From Citrobacter gillenii (GTDB lineage Bacteria; Pseudomonadota; Gammaproteobacteria; Enterobacterales; Enterobacteriaceae): a DNA stretch of 64,000 nt. The position numbers were made by a program, and so were the translations under genes. The notes under the pieces were generated by a model that was not told the origin of the DNA, searched no databases, and saw only the letters and a list, made by a program, of their open reading frames with translations. How positions within the stretch are numbered: the first letter of the stretch is position 1; the number at the start of each line of letters is the position of its first letter. Where the stretch lies: positions 124,001-188,000 of the forward strand of contig NZ_SUQN01000001.1 in the NCBI RefSeq assembly GCF_013337685.1, read 5' to 3'. Below are positions 50,748 through 61,366 of the stretch, one piece after another.

Positions 50748-51323
50748 ATGAAATCGCTGCGTTTGATGTTATGCGCGATGCCGCTGGTACTGACTGGCTG
50801 CTCGACGCTCTCGTCGGTGAACTGGTCCGCCGCAAATCCGTGGAACTGGTTTGGTTCTTCGACGGAAGTCACCGAGCAGGGGGTGGGACAACTCACTGCT
50901 GCGACGCCGCTGGATGAGAAAGCCATTGCCGATGCGCTGGACGGAGATTATCGCCTGCGCAGCGGGATGAAGACCGACAACGGCAATGTGGTGCGCTTTT
51001 TTGAAGCAATGAAAGAAGATAAGTTGGCGATGGTGATCACTGGCGATGGGGGGACCATCAGCCGTATTGATGTACTGGACGGCGATATTGAGTCAGCGTC
51101 CGGTGCAGAAATCGGTACACCGTTTAGTGACCTTTACACCAAAGCGTTCGGTAATTGCCAGAAAGCGACCGGCGATGATAGTGCAGGTGTTGAGTGTAAA
51201 GCTGAGGGAAGTCAGCATATTAGCTACATTTTTTCCGGTGAGTGGAGCGGTCCTGAAGGCATAATGCCGTCTGACGATACGCTGAAAGACTGGAAAGTAA
51301 GCAAAATTATCTGGCGGCGTTAA
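50748..51323 (+). CDS. yfeY: lipoprotein YfeY (DUF1131)
   Basis: A 191-residue lipoprotein with a signal peptide and lipobox LTGC (cysteine at residue 18), the same length as E. coli YfeY. Residues after the cysteine (ST) do not signal inner-membrane retention, so it is probably in the outer membrane. It is reported as a sigma-E-dependent gene in E. coli; the function is unknown. AAAGGATG precedes the ATG. It is separated from yfeX by a terminator-like hairpin. Confidence 0.92.
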   Translation: MKSLRLMLCAMPLVLTGCSTLSSVNWSAANPWNWFGSSTEVTEQGVGQLTAATPLDEKAIADALDGDYRLRSGMKTDNGNVVRFFEAMKEDKLAMVITGDGGTISRIDVLDGDIESASGAEIGTPFSDLYTKAFGNCQKATGDDSAGVECKAEGSQHISYIFSGEWSGPEGIMPSDDTLKDWKVSKIIWRR

Positions 51324-51368
51324 TTTGCGTCTGAACAAATCGACAGACTAAAAAAACAGGTAGAATAA

Positions 51369-52316
<948 letters not shown>

Positions 52317-52323
52317 GAGTGAG

Positions 52324-52360
52324 TTGCCGGATGGTGGCATAACGCCTTCTCCGGCCTACA
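52324..52360. repeat. REP element
   Basis: A single palindrome (TTGCCGGATGGTGGC..GCCTTCTCCGGCCTA) lies immediately after yfeX. Confidence 0.8.
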
Positions 52361-52377
52361 CACTGGCGTAAAATACA

Positions 52378-52405
52378 TCTCCCCGCACCGTCGGGGATTT
52401 TTTTT
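52378..52405 (+). terminator. terminator between yfeX and ucpA
   Basis: A 6-bp stem (TCCCCG at 52380-52385, CGGGGA at 52392-52397), extended to 8 bp by A-T pairs with flanking bases, is followed by eight T residues. It closes the yfeX transcript. Confidence 0.88.
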
Positions 52406-52514
52406 ACCTGAAATTAACCTGATTTAGTGAGCCATTTCGCAGCACTGATTTGTTAATGCTGTATCTTCTGCGTGAATGAAGCGGATGCTTCATATTCAAA
52501 AGGAGAATATTGAA

Positions 52515-53306
52515 ATGGGAAAACTCACGGGCAAAACAGCATTGATTACGGGCGCATCTCAGGGTATTGGCGAAGGGATCGCCAGAACATTTGCCCGCCA
52601 CGGTGCGAACCTGATCTTGCTGGATATCTCCGATGAGATTGAAAAACTGGCGGATGAGCTTGTTGGACGCGGTCACCGTTGTACGGCAGTTCATGCGGAC
52701 GTCAGAGATTTTGCTTCTGTCACGGCGGCGGTAAAACGCGCGAAGAACATTGAGGGCAAAATTGATATTCTTGTCAACAACGCAGGCGTATGCCGCCTCG
52801 GCAGCTTCCTTGAAATGAGCGATGAAGATCGCGACTTCCATATTGATATCAACATCAAAGGTGTCTGGAACGTGACGAAAGCCGTTCTGCCGGAGATGGT
52901 TGCTCGCAAGGATGGGCGCATTGTGATGATGTCATCCGTCACCGGCGATATGGTCGCCGATCCGGGGGAAACGGCCTATGCACTGTCAAAAGCCGCGATT
53001 ATCGGCTTAACCAAATCGCTGGCGGTGGAATACGCGCAATCCGGCATCCGCGTTAATGCGATTTGCCCCGGCTATGTCCGTACGCCAATGGCGGAAAATA
53101 TCGCGCGTCAGTCTAACCCGGACGATCCGGAATCAGTGTTAACTGAAATGGCAAAAGCCATTCCGCTGCGTCGCCTGGCGTGTCCGCTTGAAGTCGGTGA
53201 ACTGGCGGCGTTCCTGGCGTCTGATGAATCCAGCTACTTAACCGGCACGCAGAACGTGATCGATGGCGGCAGTACCCTGCCAGAAAGCGTTAGCGTCGGC
53301 GTCTGA
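52515..53306 (+). CDS. ucpA: SDR-family oxidoreductase UcpA
   Basis: A 263-residue short-chain dehydrogenase/reductase. The Rossmann glycine motif TGASQGIG is at residues 12-19, the NNAG motif follows, and the catalytic YxxxK is YALSK. It matches E. coli UcpA, linked to furfural tolerance; the natural substrate is unknown. AGGAGA precedes the ATG at 52515. It lies upstream of cysP in the same direction, as in E. coli, where CysB affects it. Confidence 0.94.
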   Translation: MGKLTGKTALITGASQGIGEGIARTFARHGANLILLDISDEIEKLADELVGRGHRCTAVHADVRDFASVTAAVKRAKNIEGKIDILVNNAGVCRLGSFLEMSDEDRDFHIDINIKGVWNVTKAVLPEMVARKDGRIVMMSSVTGDMVADPGETAYALSKAAIIGLTKSLAVEYAQSGIRVNAICPGYVRTPMAENIARQSNPDDPESVLTEMAKAIPLRRLACPLEVGELAAFLASDESSYLTGTQNVIDGGSTLPESVSVGV

Positions 53307-53317
53307 GTGATGCCTGT

Positions 53318-53342
53318 CTCCTCCCCGCGAACAGGGGAGGAG
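53318..53342 (+). terminator. hairpin after ucpA
   Basis: A perfect 9-bp stem (CTCCTCCCC at 53318-53326, GGGGAGGAG at 53334-53342) with a 7-nt loop is followed by a T-rich but interrupted stretch. It is a probable terminator of ucpA. Confidence 0.65.
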
Positions 53343-53380
53343 TTACCTCTTATTCTCTTTTCAACTTTCAAATCATCAAA

Positions 53381-53460
53381 CGGTATATAAAACCGTTACT
53401 CCTTTTACTCCCGTTATAAATATGATGACCATAAGAAAGTCATTAAATTTATAAGGGTGC
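53381..53460 (+). promoter_or_regulatory. cysP promoter and CysB-binding region
   Basis: This AT-rich stretch before cysP closely resembles the E. coli cysP promoter, including CGGTATATAAAACCG (53381-53395) and ATAAATTTATAAGGG-like sequence near the start. CysB with acetylserine activates here during sulfur limitation. The exact CysB half-sites are inferred by similarity. Confidence 0.75.
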
Positions 53461-53463
53461 GCA

Positions 53464-54477
53464 ATGGCCGTTAACTTACTGAAAAAAAGAACTCTGACGC
53501 TGGCGGCGCTGCTGCTGGTCGGTCAGGCGCAGGCAACAGAACTGCTGAACAGTTCCTATGATGTGTCTCGTGAGCTGTTTGCCGCCCTTAACCCGTCGTT
53601 TGAACAGCAATGGGCGCAGGATAACGGCGGTGACAAGCTGACGATTAAACAATCTCATGCCGGGTCATCAAAACAGGCGCTGGCGATTCTGCAGGGGCTG
53701 AAAGCCGACGTCGTCACCTATAACCAGGTCACTGATGTGCAGATTCTGCATGACAAAGGAAAGCTGATTCCGGCCGACTGGCAAAGCCGTCTGCCAAATA
53801 ACAGCTCGCCGTTCTATTCCACAATGGGCTTCCTGGTGCGCAAAGGGAACCCGAAAAATATCCATGACTGGAATGACCTGGTGCGTTCTGACGTCAAACT
53901 GATCTTCCCAAACCCGAAAACCTCCGGTAACGCGCGCTATACCTATCTGGCGGCGTGGGGTGCGGCGGCAAAAGCGGACGGCGGCGATAAAGCTAAAACC
54001 GAACAGTTCATGACCCAGTTCCTGAAAAATGTTGAAGTCTTTGATACCGGCGGTCGCGGTGCCACCACCACCTTTGCGGAACGTGGGCTGGGCGACGTGC
54101 TGATCAGCTTCGAATCAGAAGTGAACAACATTCGTAAGCAGTATGAAGCGCAGGGTTTCGAGGTCGTTATTCCTAAGACCAATATCCTCGCCGAGTTCCC
54201 GGTGGCGTGGATCGATAAAAACGTGCAGGCCAATGGCACTGAGAAAGCGGCGAAAGCCTACCTGAACTGGCTGTACAGCCCGCAGGCGCAGACCATCATC
54301 ACGGATTACTACTACCGTGTGAATAACCCGCAGGTGATGGACAAGCTGAAAGATAAATTCCCGCAGACCGAGTTGTTCCGCGTGGAAGATCAGTTTGGCG
54401 CATGGCCTGAGGTGATGAAAACGCACTTTGTCAGCGGCGGTGAGCTGGACAAACTGTTGGCGGCGGGGCGTAAGTAA
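53464..54477 (+). CDS. cysP: thiosulfate-binding protein CysP
   Basis: A 337-residue periplasmic receptor that delivers thiosulfate (and sulfate) to the CysUWA importer. A signal peptide ends at QAQA after residue 24. The family motifs SYDVSRELF and [17 protein letters not shown] are intact. It is one residue shorter than E. coli CysP. cysU starts immediately after its stop codon, with no gap. Confidence 0.97.
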   Translation: MAVNLLKKRTLTLAALLLVGQAQATELLNSSYDVSRELFAALNPSFEQQWAQDNGGDKLTIKQSHAGSSKQALAILQGLKADVVTYNQVTDVQILHDKGKLIPADWQSRLPNNSSPFYSTMGFLVRKGNPKNIHDWNDLVRSDVKLIFPNPKTSGNARYTYLAAWGAAAKADGGDKAKTEQFMTQFLKNVEVFDTGGRGATTTFAERGLGDVLISFESEVNNIRKQYEAQGFEVVIPKTNILAEFPVAWIDKNVQANGTEKAAKAYLNWLYSPQAQTIITDYYYRVNNPQVMDKLKDKFPQTELFRVEDQFGAWPEVMKTHFVSGGELDKLLAAGRK

Positions 54478-55311
54478 ATGTTTGCTGTTTCCTCCCGACG
54501 CGTGCTGCCCGGCTTTACCTTAAGCCTGGGCACCAGCTTACTGTTTGTCTGCCTGATATTGCTGCTGCCGCTCAGTGCGCTGGTGATGCAACTGGCGCAA
54601 ATGAGCTGGGCGCAATACTGGGAAGTGATTACCAATCCGCAGGTGGTGGCTGCCTATAAGGTAACGCTGCTGTCCGCGTTTGTGGCCTCGATCTTTAACG
54701 GCGTGTTCGGCCTGCTGATGGCGTGGATCTTAACCCGCTATCGCTTTCCAGGTCGCACACTGCTGGATGCGTTAATGGACCTGCCGTTTGCGCTGCCTAC
54801 GGCAGTGGCGGGCCTGACGCTGGCCTCGCTGTTTTCGGTTAATGGTTTTTACGGCGAGTGGCTGGCGAAACTGGATATTAAAGTAACCTACACCTGGCTC
54901 GGTATTGCGGTCGCCATGGCGTTTACCAGCATTCCGTTCGTAGTGCGTACCGTACAGCCGGTGCTGGAAGAGTTAGGCCCGGAGTATGAAGAAGCTGCGG
55001 AAACGCTCGGCGCCACGCGCTTGCAGAGCTTTCGTAAAGTGGTGCTGCCGGAATTATCTCCGGCGCTGGTTGCCGGGATCGCACTTTCGTTCACCCGCAG
55101 CCTGGGGGAATTTGGTGCGGTTATCTTCATCGCCGGGAACATCGCCTGGAAAACGGAAGTCACTTCGCTGATGATTTTTGTCCGCTTGCAGGAGTTTGAC
55201 TATCCCGCCGCCAGCGCGATTGCGTCGGTGATCCTCGGGGCATCGCTGTTGCTGCTGTTTTCGATTAACACCCTGCAGAGTCGCTTTGGTCGACGCGTGG
55301 TAGGTCACTGA
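54478..55311 (+). CDS. cysU: sulfate/thiosulfate ABC permease CysU
   Basis: A 277-residue inner-membrane permease with six helices. The ABC-permease EAA loop (EEAAETLGATRLQSFRKVVLP) faces the ATPase. It pairs with CysW. The length matches E. coli CysU (CysT). The gene abuts cysP and overlaps cysW by one base (TGATG), so translation is coupled. Confidence 0.97.
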   Translation: MFAVSSRRVLPGFTLSLGTSLLFVCLILLLPLSALVMQLAQMSWAQYWEVITNPQVVAAYKVTLLSAFVASIFNGVFGLLMAWILTRYRFPGRTLLDALMDLPFALPTAVAGLTLASLFSVNGFYGEWLAKLDIKVTYTWLGIAVAMAFTSIPFVVRTVQPVLEELGPEYEEAAETLGATRLQSFRKVVLPELSPALVAGIALSFTRSLGEFGAVIFIAGNIAWKTEVTSLMIFVRLQEFDYPAASAIASVILGASLLLLFSINTLQSRFGRRVVGH

Positions 55312-56186
55312 TGGCAGAGATTACCCAATTGAAACGCTATGGCGCGCCCCGCATCAACTGGGGGAAATGGTTTCTGATCGGCACCGGTATGCTGGTCTCC
55401 GCGTTCATTTTGCTGGTGCCGATGATTTATATCTTCGTGCAGGCGTTCAGCAAGGGATTAATGCCGGTATTACAGAACCTGGCCGACCCGGACATGCTGC
55501 ACGCCATTTGGCTAACGGTGCTGATTGCGCTGATCGCGGTACCGGTGAACCTGGTGTTTGGCGTGCTGCTGGCGTGGCTGGTCACGCGCTTTAACTTCCC
55601 CGGTCGCCAGTTGCTGCTGACGTTGCTGGATATCCCGTTTGCCGTGTCGCCAGTGGTCGCCGGTCTGGTCTATCTGCTGTTCTACGGTTCCAACGGCCCG
55701 CTCGGCGGCTGGCTGGATGAGCACAACCTACAGGTGATGTTCGCCTGGCCGGGAATGGTGCTGGTCACGGTCTTCGTCACCTGTCCGTTTGTGGTGCGTG
55801 AGCTGGTGCCGGTGATGTTGAGCCAGGGCAGCAATGAAGATGAGGCGGCTATTTTACTTGGCGCATCCGGCTGGCAGATGTTCCGCCGCGTGACCTTGCC
55901 AAACATTCGCTGGGCGCTGCTCTACGGCGTGGTGCTGACCAACGCCCGCGCGATTGGCGAGTTTGGCGCGGTATCGGTGGTGTCCGGCTCTATTCGCGGC
56001 GAAACCCTGTCGCTGCCTCTGCAGATTGAATTACTGGAGCAGGACTACAACACCGTCGGCTCCTTTACCGCTGCGGCGTTATTAACGCTGATGGCGATTG
56101 TTACCCTGTTTTTGAAGAGCATGTTGCAATGGCGTCTGGAGAACCAGGAAAAACGCGCGCAGCAGGAGGAAAATCATGAGCATTGA
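55311..56186 (+). CDS. cysW: sulfate/thiosulfate ABC permease CysW
   Basis: A 291-residue inner-membrane permease, partner of CysU in the sulfate/thiosulfate importer. Six hydrophobic helices and the EAA loop ([21 protein letters not shown]) are visible. The length equals that of E. coli CysW. It overlaps cysU by one base and cysA by 11 bases; the cysA ribosome binding site (AGGAGG) lies within it. Confidence 0.97.
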   Translation: MAEITQLKRYGAPRINWGKWFLIGTGMLVSAFILLVPMIYIFVQAFSKGLMPVLQNLADPDMLHAIWLTVLIALIAVPVNLVFGVLLAWLVTRFNFPGRQLLLTLLDIPFAVSPVVAGLVYLLFYGSNGPLGGWLDEHNLQVMFAWPGMVLVTVFVTCPFVVRELVPVMLSQGSNEDEAAILLGASGWQMFRRVTLPNIRWALLYGVVLTNARAIGEFGAVSVVSGSIRGETLSLPLQIELLEQDYNTVGSFTAAALLTLMAIVTLFLKSMLQWRLENQEKRAQQEENHEH

Positions 56187-57273
56187 GATTGCCAATATTA
56201 AGAAGTCTTTTGGTCGCACCCAGGTGCTGAACGATATCTCACTGGATATTCCTTCAGGTCAGATGGTCGCGCTGCTGGGGCCGTCCGGTTCAGGAAAAAC
56301 TACGCTGCTGCGCATTATTGCCGGGCTGGAGCATCAGTCCAGCGGACATATTCGCTTTCACGGTACGGACGTCAGTCGTCTGCACGCTCGCGAGCGTAAG
56401 GTGGGGTTTGTATTCCAGCACTACGCGCTGTTCCGGCATATGACCGTCTTCGACAATATCGCCTTTGGTCTGACGGTACTACCACGTCGCGAGCGTCCGA
56501 ATGCGGCGGCGATCAAAGCAAAAGTCACCAAACTGCTGGAAATGGTACAGTTGGCCCATCTGGCAGAACGCTTCCCGGCGCAGCTTTCCGGTGGTCAAAA
56601 GCAGCGCGTGGCGCTGGCGCGTGCGCTGGCGGTAGAGCCGCAGATCCTGCTGCTCGACGAACCATTTGGCGCGCTTGATGCCCAGGTGCGTAAAGAATTG
56701 CGTCGCTGGCTGCGTCAGTTGCATGAAGAACTGAAATTCACCAGCGTGTTCGTTACCCACGATCAGGAAGAAGCGACGGAAGTGGCGGACCGCGTGGTGG
56801 TGATGAGTCAGGGTCATATCGAGCAGGCCGATGCGCCGGATCAGGTATGGCGTGAACCGGCCACCCGCTTTGTGCTGGAGTTTATGGGCGAAGTGAACCG
56901 CCTGCAGGGCACCGTACGCGGTGGGCAGTTCCACGTTGGCGCGCATCGCTGGCCGCTGGGATATACGCCCGCGTATCAGGGACCGGTCGATCTGTTCCTG
57001 CGTCCGTGGGAAGTCGATGTGAGCCGCCGTACCAGCCTCGATTCGCCGCTGCCGGTACAGGTGCTGGAAGCCAGTCCAAAAGGTCACTACACCCAATTAG
57101 TTGTCCAGCCACTGGGGTGGTATAACGAGCCGCTGACGGTGGTGATGCAGGGCGATAACCCCCCAAGCCGCGGTGAACGTCTGTTTGTGGGACTGCAAAA
57201 TGCGCGTCTGTATAACGGTGAACAGCGGATTGAAACGCGTGAAACCGAACTTGCTCTGGCACAATCCGCCTGA
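56176..57273 (+). CDS. cysA: sulfate/thiosulfate ABC ATPase CysA
   Basis: A 365-residue ATPase that powers the CysPUW importer. Walker A is GPSGSGKTT, the ABC signature is LSGGQKQR, and Walker B is [12 protein letters not shown], followed by the H-loop [12 protein letters not shown]-terminal TOBE-like regulatory domain fills residues ~240-365. The length equals that of E. coli CysA. Confidence 0.97.
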   Translation: MSIEIANIKKSFGRTQVLNDISLDIPSGQMVALLGPSGSGKTTLLRIIAGLEHQSSGHIRFHGTDVSRLHARERKVGFVFQHYALFRHMTVFDNIAFGLTVLPRRERPNAAAIKAKVTKLLEMVQLAHLAERFPAQLSGGQKQRVALARALAVEPQILLLDEPFGALDAQVRKELRRWLRQLHEELKFTSVFVTHDQEEATEVADRVVVMSQGHIEQADAPDQVWREPATRFVLEFMGEVNRLQGTVRGGQFHVGAHRWPLGYTPAYQGPVDLFLRPWEVDVSRRTSLDSPLPVQVLEASPKGHYTQLVVQPLGWYNEPLTVVMQGDNPPSRGERLFVGLQNARLYNGEQRIETRETELALAQSA

Positions 57274-57295
57274 TAGGTTAATTCGCATAGTTATC

Positions 57296-57372
57296 GCCCG
57301 GTGGCGCTATGCTTACCGGGCCTACGGGCTAAATCATGACCTGTAGGCCGGGTAAGCGCAGCGCCACCCGGC
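57296..57372. repeat. BIME between cysA and cysM
   Basis: Two REP palindromes (GCCCGGTGGCGCTATGC..TTACCGGGCC and GTAGGCCGGGTAAGCGC..GCCACCCGGC) lie within the probable cysPUWAM transcript. They could lower cysM expression relative to the transporter. Confidence 0.85.
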
Positions 57373-57391
57373 ATTTTATTGAGCAGAAAAC

Positions 57392-58303
57392 GTGAACACA
57401 TTAGAACAAACAATTGGCAATACGCCTCTGGTAAAACTGCAACGTCTGGCGCCGGATAACGGCAGTGAAATTTGGGTCAAGCTGGAAGGCAATAACCCGG
57501 CAGGGTCGGTAAAAGATCGTGCCGCGTTGTCGATGATTGTCGAAGCGGAAAAACGTGGAGAAATTAAGCCTGGTGATGTGCTGATCGAGGCGACCAGCGG
57601 CAATACCGGGATCGCGCTTGCGATGATTGCTGCGCTGAAAGGCTATCGTATGAAGCTGTTGATGCCGGACAACATGAGTCAGGAGCGTCGTGCCGCGATG
57701 CGCGCCTACGGTGCTGAGCTGATTCTGGTTAGCAAAGAGCAGGGCATGGAAGGGGCGCGCGACTTAGCCCTGGAGATGGCTCAGCGCGGTGAGGGCACGC
57801 TACTCGATCAGTTTAACAACCCTGATAATCCGTATGCGCATTACGCCACTACCGGGCCGGAGATCTGGCAGCAAACCTCAGGCCGTATCACTCATTTCGT
57901 TTCCAGTATGGGCACCACCGGCACCATTACCGGCGTGTCACGTTTTCTACGCGAGCAGGATAAACCCGTGACCATCGTCGGATTACAACCGGAAGAGGGC
58001 AGCAGTATTCCGGGGATACGTCGCTGGCCCGCGGAATATATGCCGGGGATTTTTAACGCTTCGCTGGTGGATGAAGTACTGGATATTCATCAGGACGACG
58101 CTGAGAAAACCATGCGTGAACTGGCGGTTCGCGAAGGTATTTTTTGTGGTGTGAGTTCCGGCGGCGCGGTAGCCGGTGCGCGCCGTATAGCAGAGCAAAA
58201 TCCTGGTGCGGTTGTGGTGGCGATCGTTTGCGATCGCGGCGATCGCTATCTCTCGACCGGCGTGTTCGGTGAAGAGCATTTCAACCAGGGATTAGGGATC
58301 TAA
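57392..58303 (+). CDS. cysM: cysteine synthase B (O-acetylserine sulfhydrylase B)
   Basis: A 303-residue PLP enzyme that makes cysteine from O-acetylserine and sulfide, or S-sulfocysteine from thiosulfate. It therefore uses the product of the neighbouring CysPUWA importer. The PLP lysine is K41 in NPAGSVKDRAA, and the phosphate loop is TSGNTGIAL. It starts with GTG at 57392, as in E. coli. The length equals that of E. coli CysM. Confidence 0.97.
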   Translation: MNTLEQTIGNTPLVKLQRLAPDNGSEIWVKLEGNNPAGSVKDRAALSMIVEAEKRGEIKPGDVLIEATSGNTGIALAMIAALKGYRMKLLMPDNMSQERRAAMRAYGAELILVSKEQGMEGARDLALEMAQRGEGTLLDQFNNPDNPYAHYATTGPEIWQQTSGRITHFVSSMGTTGTITGVSRFLREQDKPVTIVGLQPEEGSSIPGIRRWPAEYMPGIFNASLVDEVLDIHQDDAEKTMRELAVREGIFCGVSSGGAVAGARRIAEQNPGAVVVAIVCDRGDRYLSTGVFGEEHFNQGLGI

Positions 58304-58305
58304 TT

Positions 58306-58390
58306 TGTAGGCCTGATAAGCGTAGCGCCATCAGGCAAACATACGACACGATCGCCGGATGATGACGTAAAGCGTGTTATCCGGCCTGCA
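58306..58390. repeat. BIME between cysM and yfeJ
   Basis: Two REP palindromes (GTAGGCCTGATAAGCG..GCCATCAGGC and TCGCCGGATGATGACG..GTTATCCGGCC) lie between the convergent genes. Confidence 0.85.
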
Positions 58391-58394
58391 ATGT

Positions 58395-59111
58395 TCAATC
58401 GTTACGTTTTTCTACCAGCAAATCAAGGAACTGCCACAACTTCTCGTTCATCTGCTGGTAGTTCCATTCACGCATTTCTGTAACGGATCGAATAAACGGT
58501 TTACCTTTGGCATCCGCCAGTTCCTGCTCTGAGTGCTGGATCAGCCCTTCAACCGCTTCGGCAGTGAACTCCATATGGCACTGGAAACCATAGACAAAAT
58601 TACCGTACTGCACAATTTGTCGTGGGCAACCCTCGCTGGTGGCAAGAACCGTAGCCTGATCGGTTAACCCCGGCATATCGTTATGCCAGTGCCCGACCAT
58701 CAGCGGTGAACCGAAGTGGGCGATCAGCGGATGCGTTTTACCTGCGTCGGTCAACGTAATGGGGTAATGACCAATCTCTTTTTCCGGGCTTTGACACACT
58801 CTCGCCCCCAGAGCCTCACCGATCAGCTGCGAACCGAGACAAATACCGACTACAATCTTACGCGCCGCAATCGCCTGGTTGATCAGGTGCTGTTCAGCCT
58901 GAGCATCAAAATATGGGCACTCTGCCAGCGTGGTACGCGGTGATTGCGGGCCACCGAAGACCACCAGCATATCGAAACCGTCGGCACTGGCGGGAACGGA
59001 CTCTCCGGCGTAAACGCGCGACCAGCTGATGGCGTAACCACGTTCTTCGGCCCATGGCAGATATGCGCCAGCAGATTCAAATGACTCATGAATAACAAAA
59101 TGAACTCGCAT
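58395..59111 (-). CDS. yfeJ: class I glutamine amidotransferase-like protein YfeJ
   Basis: A 238-residue stand-alone class I glutamine amidotransferase domain. The nucleophile elbow VGICLGSQLI carries the cysteine, and the histidine/glutamate pair lies in GFQCHMEF. It resembles the GuaA amidotransferase domain and Salmonella YfeJ. No synthetase domain is attached and the acceptor is unknown. It follows ptsJ by 13 bp on the same strand, so it belongs to the ptsJ transcript and may relate to vitamin B6 or gamma-glutamyl metabolism (inference). Confidence 0.85.
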   Translation of the reverse strand: MRVHFVIHESFESAGAYLPWAEERGYAISWSRVYAGESVPASADGFDMLVVFGGPQSPRTTLAECPYFDAQAEQHLINQAIAARKIVVGICLGSQLIGEALGARVCQSPEKEIGHYPITLTDAGKTHPLIAHFGSPLMVGHWHNDMPGLTDQATVLATSEGCPRQIVQYGNFVYGFQCHMEFTAEAVEGLIQHSEQELADAKGKPFIRSVTEMREWNYQQMNEKLWQFLDLLVEKRND

Positions 59112-59124
59112 GTATTCTCTCCGG

Positions 59125-60417
59125 TTAGCGCTTCAGCGGCTGATGAATATCAGCCGCCAGCCTGGTAATGTCGTGGTCGTCTAATGTTGACAGCGTAATA
59201 CGCAGGCCGTGTGACGGCGCATTGATGCCAAATACTTCGCCTTCTCGTACCAGCCAGCCGGCTTTCGCCAACGCGAAAGCGAGCGACTGGCTGTGGGTCT
59301 GTAGCGGCAGCCACAGATTCAGACCATCGCCAGCGGCAAGTTCAATGCCCTGTTGCTGAAGGGCCTGGCTTAGCTTTTGTTGCTGAGAGGCGTAAAACTG
59401 CTGAGTCTGCACCAACGTGCGCTGATAGTTCTCATCACTCAGACAGGCGCAGGCCAAATCCTGCAACAGGTGGCTGACCCACTGACTGCCGGCGTTAAGC
59501 CGCAGACGCAGTTTTGCCGAGGTATCGGGATCGCTGGCAACGATGGCGAGGCGTAGATCCGGGCCTAATGTTTTTGACATCGAACGGATGACTGCCCAGT
59601 GTTTTGTCTGCGGCGCAATCACCGGATACAACGGGGATGCGGACAGCAGGGCAAAGTGATCGTCGATAATCACCAGCGTTTGCGGGTAACGTGACAGGAT
59701 ATCCTGCAACCGGGCGGCGCGGATAGCACTGAGGCTACAGCCGGTTGGATTGTGCGCGCGCGGGGTGATGATCACCGCCCGCGCTCCTTTCTGTAGCGCC
59801 AGCTCCAGCATGTCTGGCTGCATGCCTTCGCTGTCCACGCTGACCGGGCTTGCTGAGTACCCGGCATAACGCAGCATATTGATGCTGCTTAAAAAACAGG
59901 GATCTTCGACGGCGACGCTATCACCCGGCAGCAAATGGGCGCACAGTAGCCGTTCGATGGCATCAATGGCGCCGCTGGTAATATCAATTTCACCTGGGCC
60001 GGGCAGGACATCCTGCATCCATTGCGTCGCCCACGTCTTAAGCCCAGGGGAGACGACCTCGTCGCCATATAAGCGGGGGTGTTTATTTATTTTCGCGAAA
60101 TAGTGACTCAGGTCGGGGAGGCGTGAAGGCGCAGGATTGCCGCCGGAAAGGTCGGTTAGCGGTGTATCCGGATTCCCCCCTTCCAGCGCAACGGGCGAGG
60201 ATACGCCCTTGATTACCGTGCCGTTACGTCCCTGGCTAAGTGCCAGTCCGGTAGTGACCAGGCGTTTATAGGCCGCTGCGACAGTATTGCGATTAACGTT
60301 TAATACCGTTGCCAGATCCCTGACCGGCGGCAGCGTGTCTCCTGCGACAAGTGCGCCTGTAGTGATATGTTGACGAATACTGTCAAAAATTTCGTTAGCG
60401 GTTTTTCCGTCGATCAT
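59125..60417 (-). CDS. ptsJ: MocR-type transcriptional regulator PtsJ
   Basis: A 430-residue MocR-family protein. An N-terminal GntR winged helix (about 1-70) is joined to an aminotransferase fold-type I domain, with the PLP lysine in SMSKTLGPD and the motif PRAHNPTGCS. Salmonella PtsJ represses pdxK and senses PLP. The divergent position 82 bp from pdxK supports the same role here. yfeJ follows in the same transcript. Confidence 0.91.
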   Translation of the reverse strand: MIDGKTANEIFDSIRQHITTGALVAGDTLPPVRDLATVLNVNRNTVAAAYKRLVTTGLALSQGRNGTVIKGVSSPVALEGGNPDTPLTDLSGGNPAPSRLPDLSHYFAKINKHPRLYGDEVVSPGLKTWATQWMQDVLPGPGEIDITSGAIDAIERLLCAHLLPGDSVAVEDPCFLSSINMLRYAGYSASPVSVDSEGMQPDMLELALQKGARAVIITPRAHNPTGCSLSAIRAARLQDILSRYPQTLVIIDDHFALLSASPLYPVIAPQTKHWAVIRSMSKTLGPDLRLAIVASDPDTSAKLRLRLNAGSQWVSHLLQDLACACLSDENYQRTLVQTQQFYASQQQKLSQALQQQGIELAAGDGLNLWLPLQTHSQSLAFALAKAGWLVREGEVFGINAPSHGLRITLSTLDDHDITRLAADIHQPLKR

Positions 60418-60499
60418 TATTGACCTATGACAAAATGAATTTTAGCATATGACGATAATAGTGAGGCATCAGCCCGCTGTCCAGCGAGAGGAGAGGTTT
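60418..60499. promoter_or_regulatory. ptsJ/pdxK divergent promoter with candidate PtsJ operator
   Basis: The hexamer TATGAC occurs at 60426-60431 and again at 60448-60453 in direct orientation, 22 bp apart (about two helical turns). This fits the direct-repeat sites typical of MocR regulators. A GATAAT at 60454-60459 may be the pdxK -10 element. Binding is not shown. Confidence 0.5.
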
Positions 60500-61366
60500 A
60501 TGGAGCAGGAGAGTGAAATACAGTCAGTGCTCTTCGACGACAAGCATCGGGCGTTACAAACCGATATCGTCGCCGTCCAGTCACAGGTGGTGTATGGCAG
60601 CGTAGGCAACAGTATTGCCGTGCCGGCCATTAAAGCGCATGGGTTACGGGTGACGGCGGTACCGACGGTGCTGTTCAGTAACACCCCACATTATGAAACC
60701 TTTTATGGCGGGATTATCCCCGGCGACTGGTTTAATGGTTATCTCACTGCTTTACATGAGCGCGATGCCTTACGTGAACTCAAGGCGGTAACGACCGGCT
60801 ATATGGGAAGCGCAGAGCAGATAGCGCTGCTCGCACGGTGGCTGGAAACCGTTCGCGCCGCGCATCCAGAGCTGTGTATTCTGGTCGATCCGGTGATGGG
60901 TGATATCGACAGCGGGATGTACGTGAAGGCCGAGATTCCGGAGGCGTACCGCACGCACCTGCTCCCGCTGGCGCAGGGCGTGACGCCGAACGTGTTTGAA
61001 CTGCAAATGCTGAGTGGAAAACCGTGTCGCACGCTCGATGAGGCGATTTTGGCGGCAAAATCTCTGCTCACCGACACGCTGAAATGGGTGGTAATCACCA
61101 GTGCACCAGCTGATGTCGAGGAGGTGATCAACGTGGCGGTGGTGACGGCTGAAACGGTTGAGGTGTTAGCCCACCCGCGGGTGAAAACGGACCTCAAGGG
61201 AACCGGCGATCTGTTTTGCGCTGAACTGATAAGCGGTATCGTTGCAGGAAAAGCGCTTACCGCCGCCACACATGATGCTGCGCAGCGTGTGCTGGAAGTG
61301 ATGACCTGGACCCACCTGTGCGGGTGTGATGAATTAATTCTGCCACCGGCAGGGGAGGCGCGATGA
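60500..61366 (+). CDS. pdxK: pyridoxine/pyridoxal/pyridoxamine kinase
   Basis: A 288-residue ribokinase-fold enzyme that phosphorylates B6 vitamers for salvage to PLP. Motifs include [15 protein letters not shown], the [14 protein letters not shown] region and the catalytic aspartate in [15 protein letters not shown]. It is five residues longer than E. coli PdxK. GAGAGGAGAGG lies just before the ATG at 60500; the longer frame from 60449 overlaps the promoter. Probable repression by PtsJ. Its TGA overlaps the ATG of the next gene (ATGA). Confidence 0.95.
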   Translation: MEQESEIQSVLFDDKHRALQTDIVAVQSQVVYGSVGNSIAVPAIKAHGLRVTAVPTVLFSNTPHYETFYGGIIPGDWFNGYLTALHERDALRELKAVTTGYMGSAEQIALLARWLETVRAAHPELCILVDPVMGDIDSGMYVKAEIPEAYRTHLLPLAQGVTPNVFELQMLSGKPCRTLDEAILAAKSLLTDTLKWVVITSAPADVEEVINVAVVTAETVEVLAHPRVKTDLKGTGDLFCAELISGIVAGKALTAATHDAAQRVLEVMTWTHLCGCDELILPPAGEAR

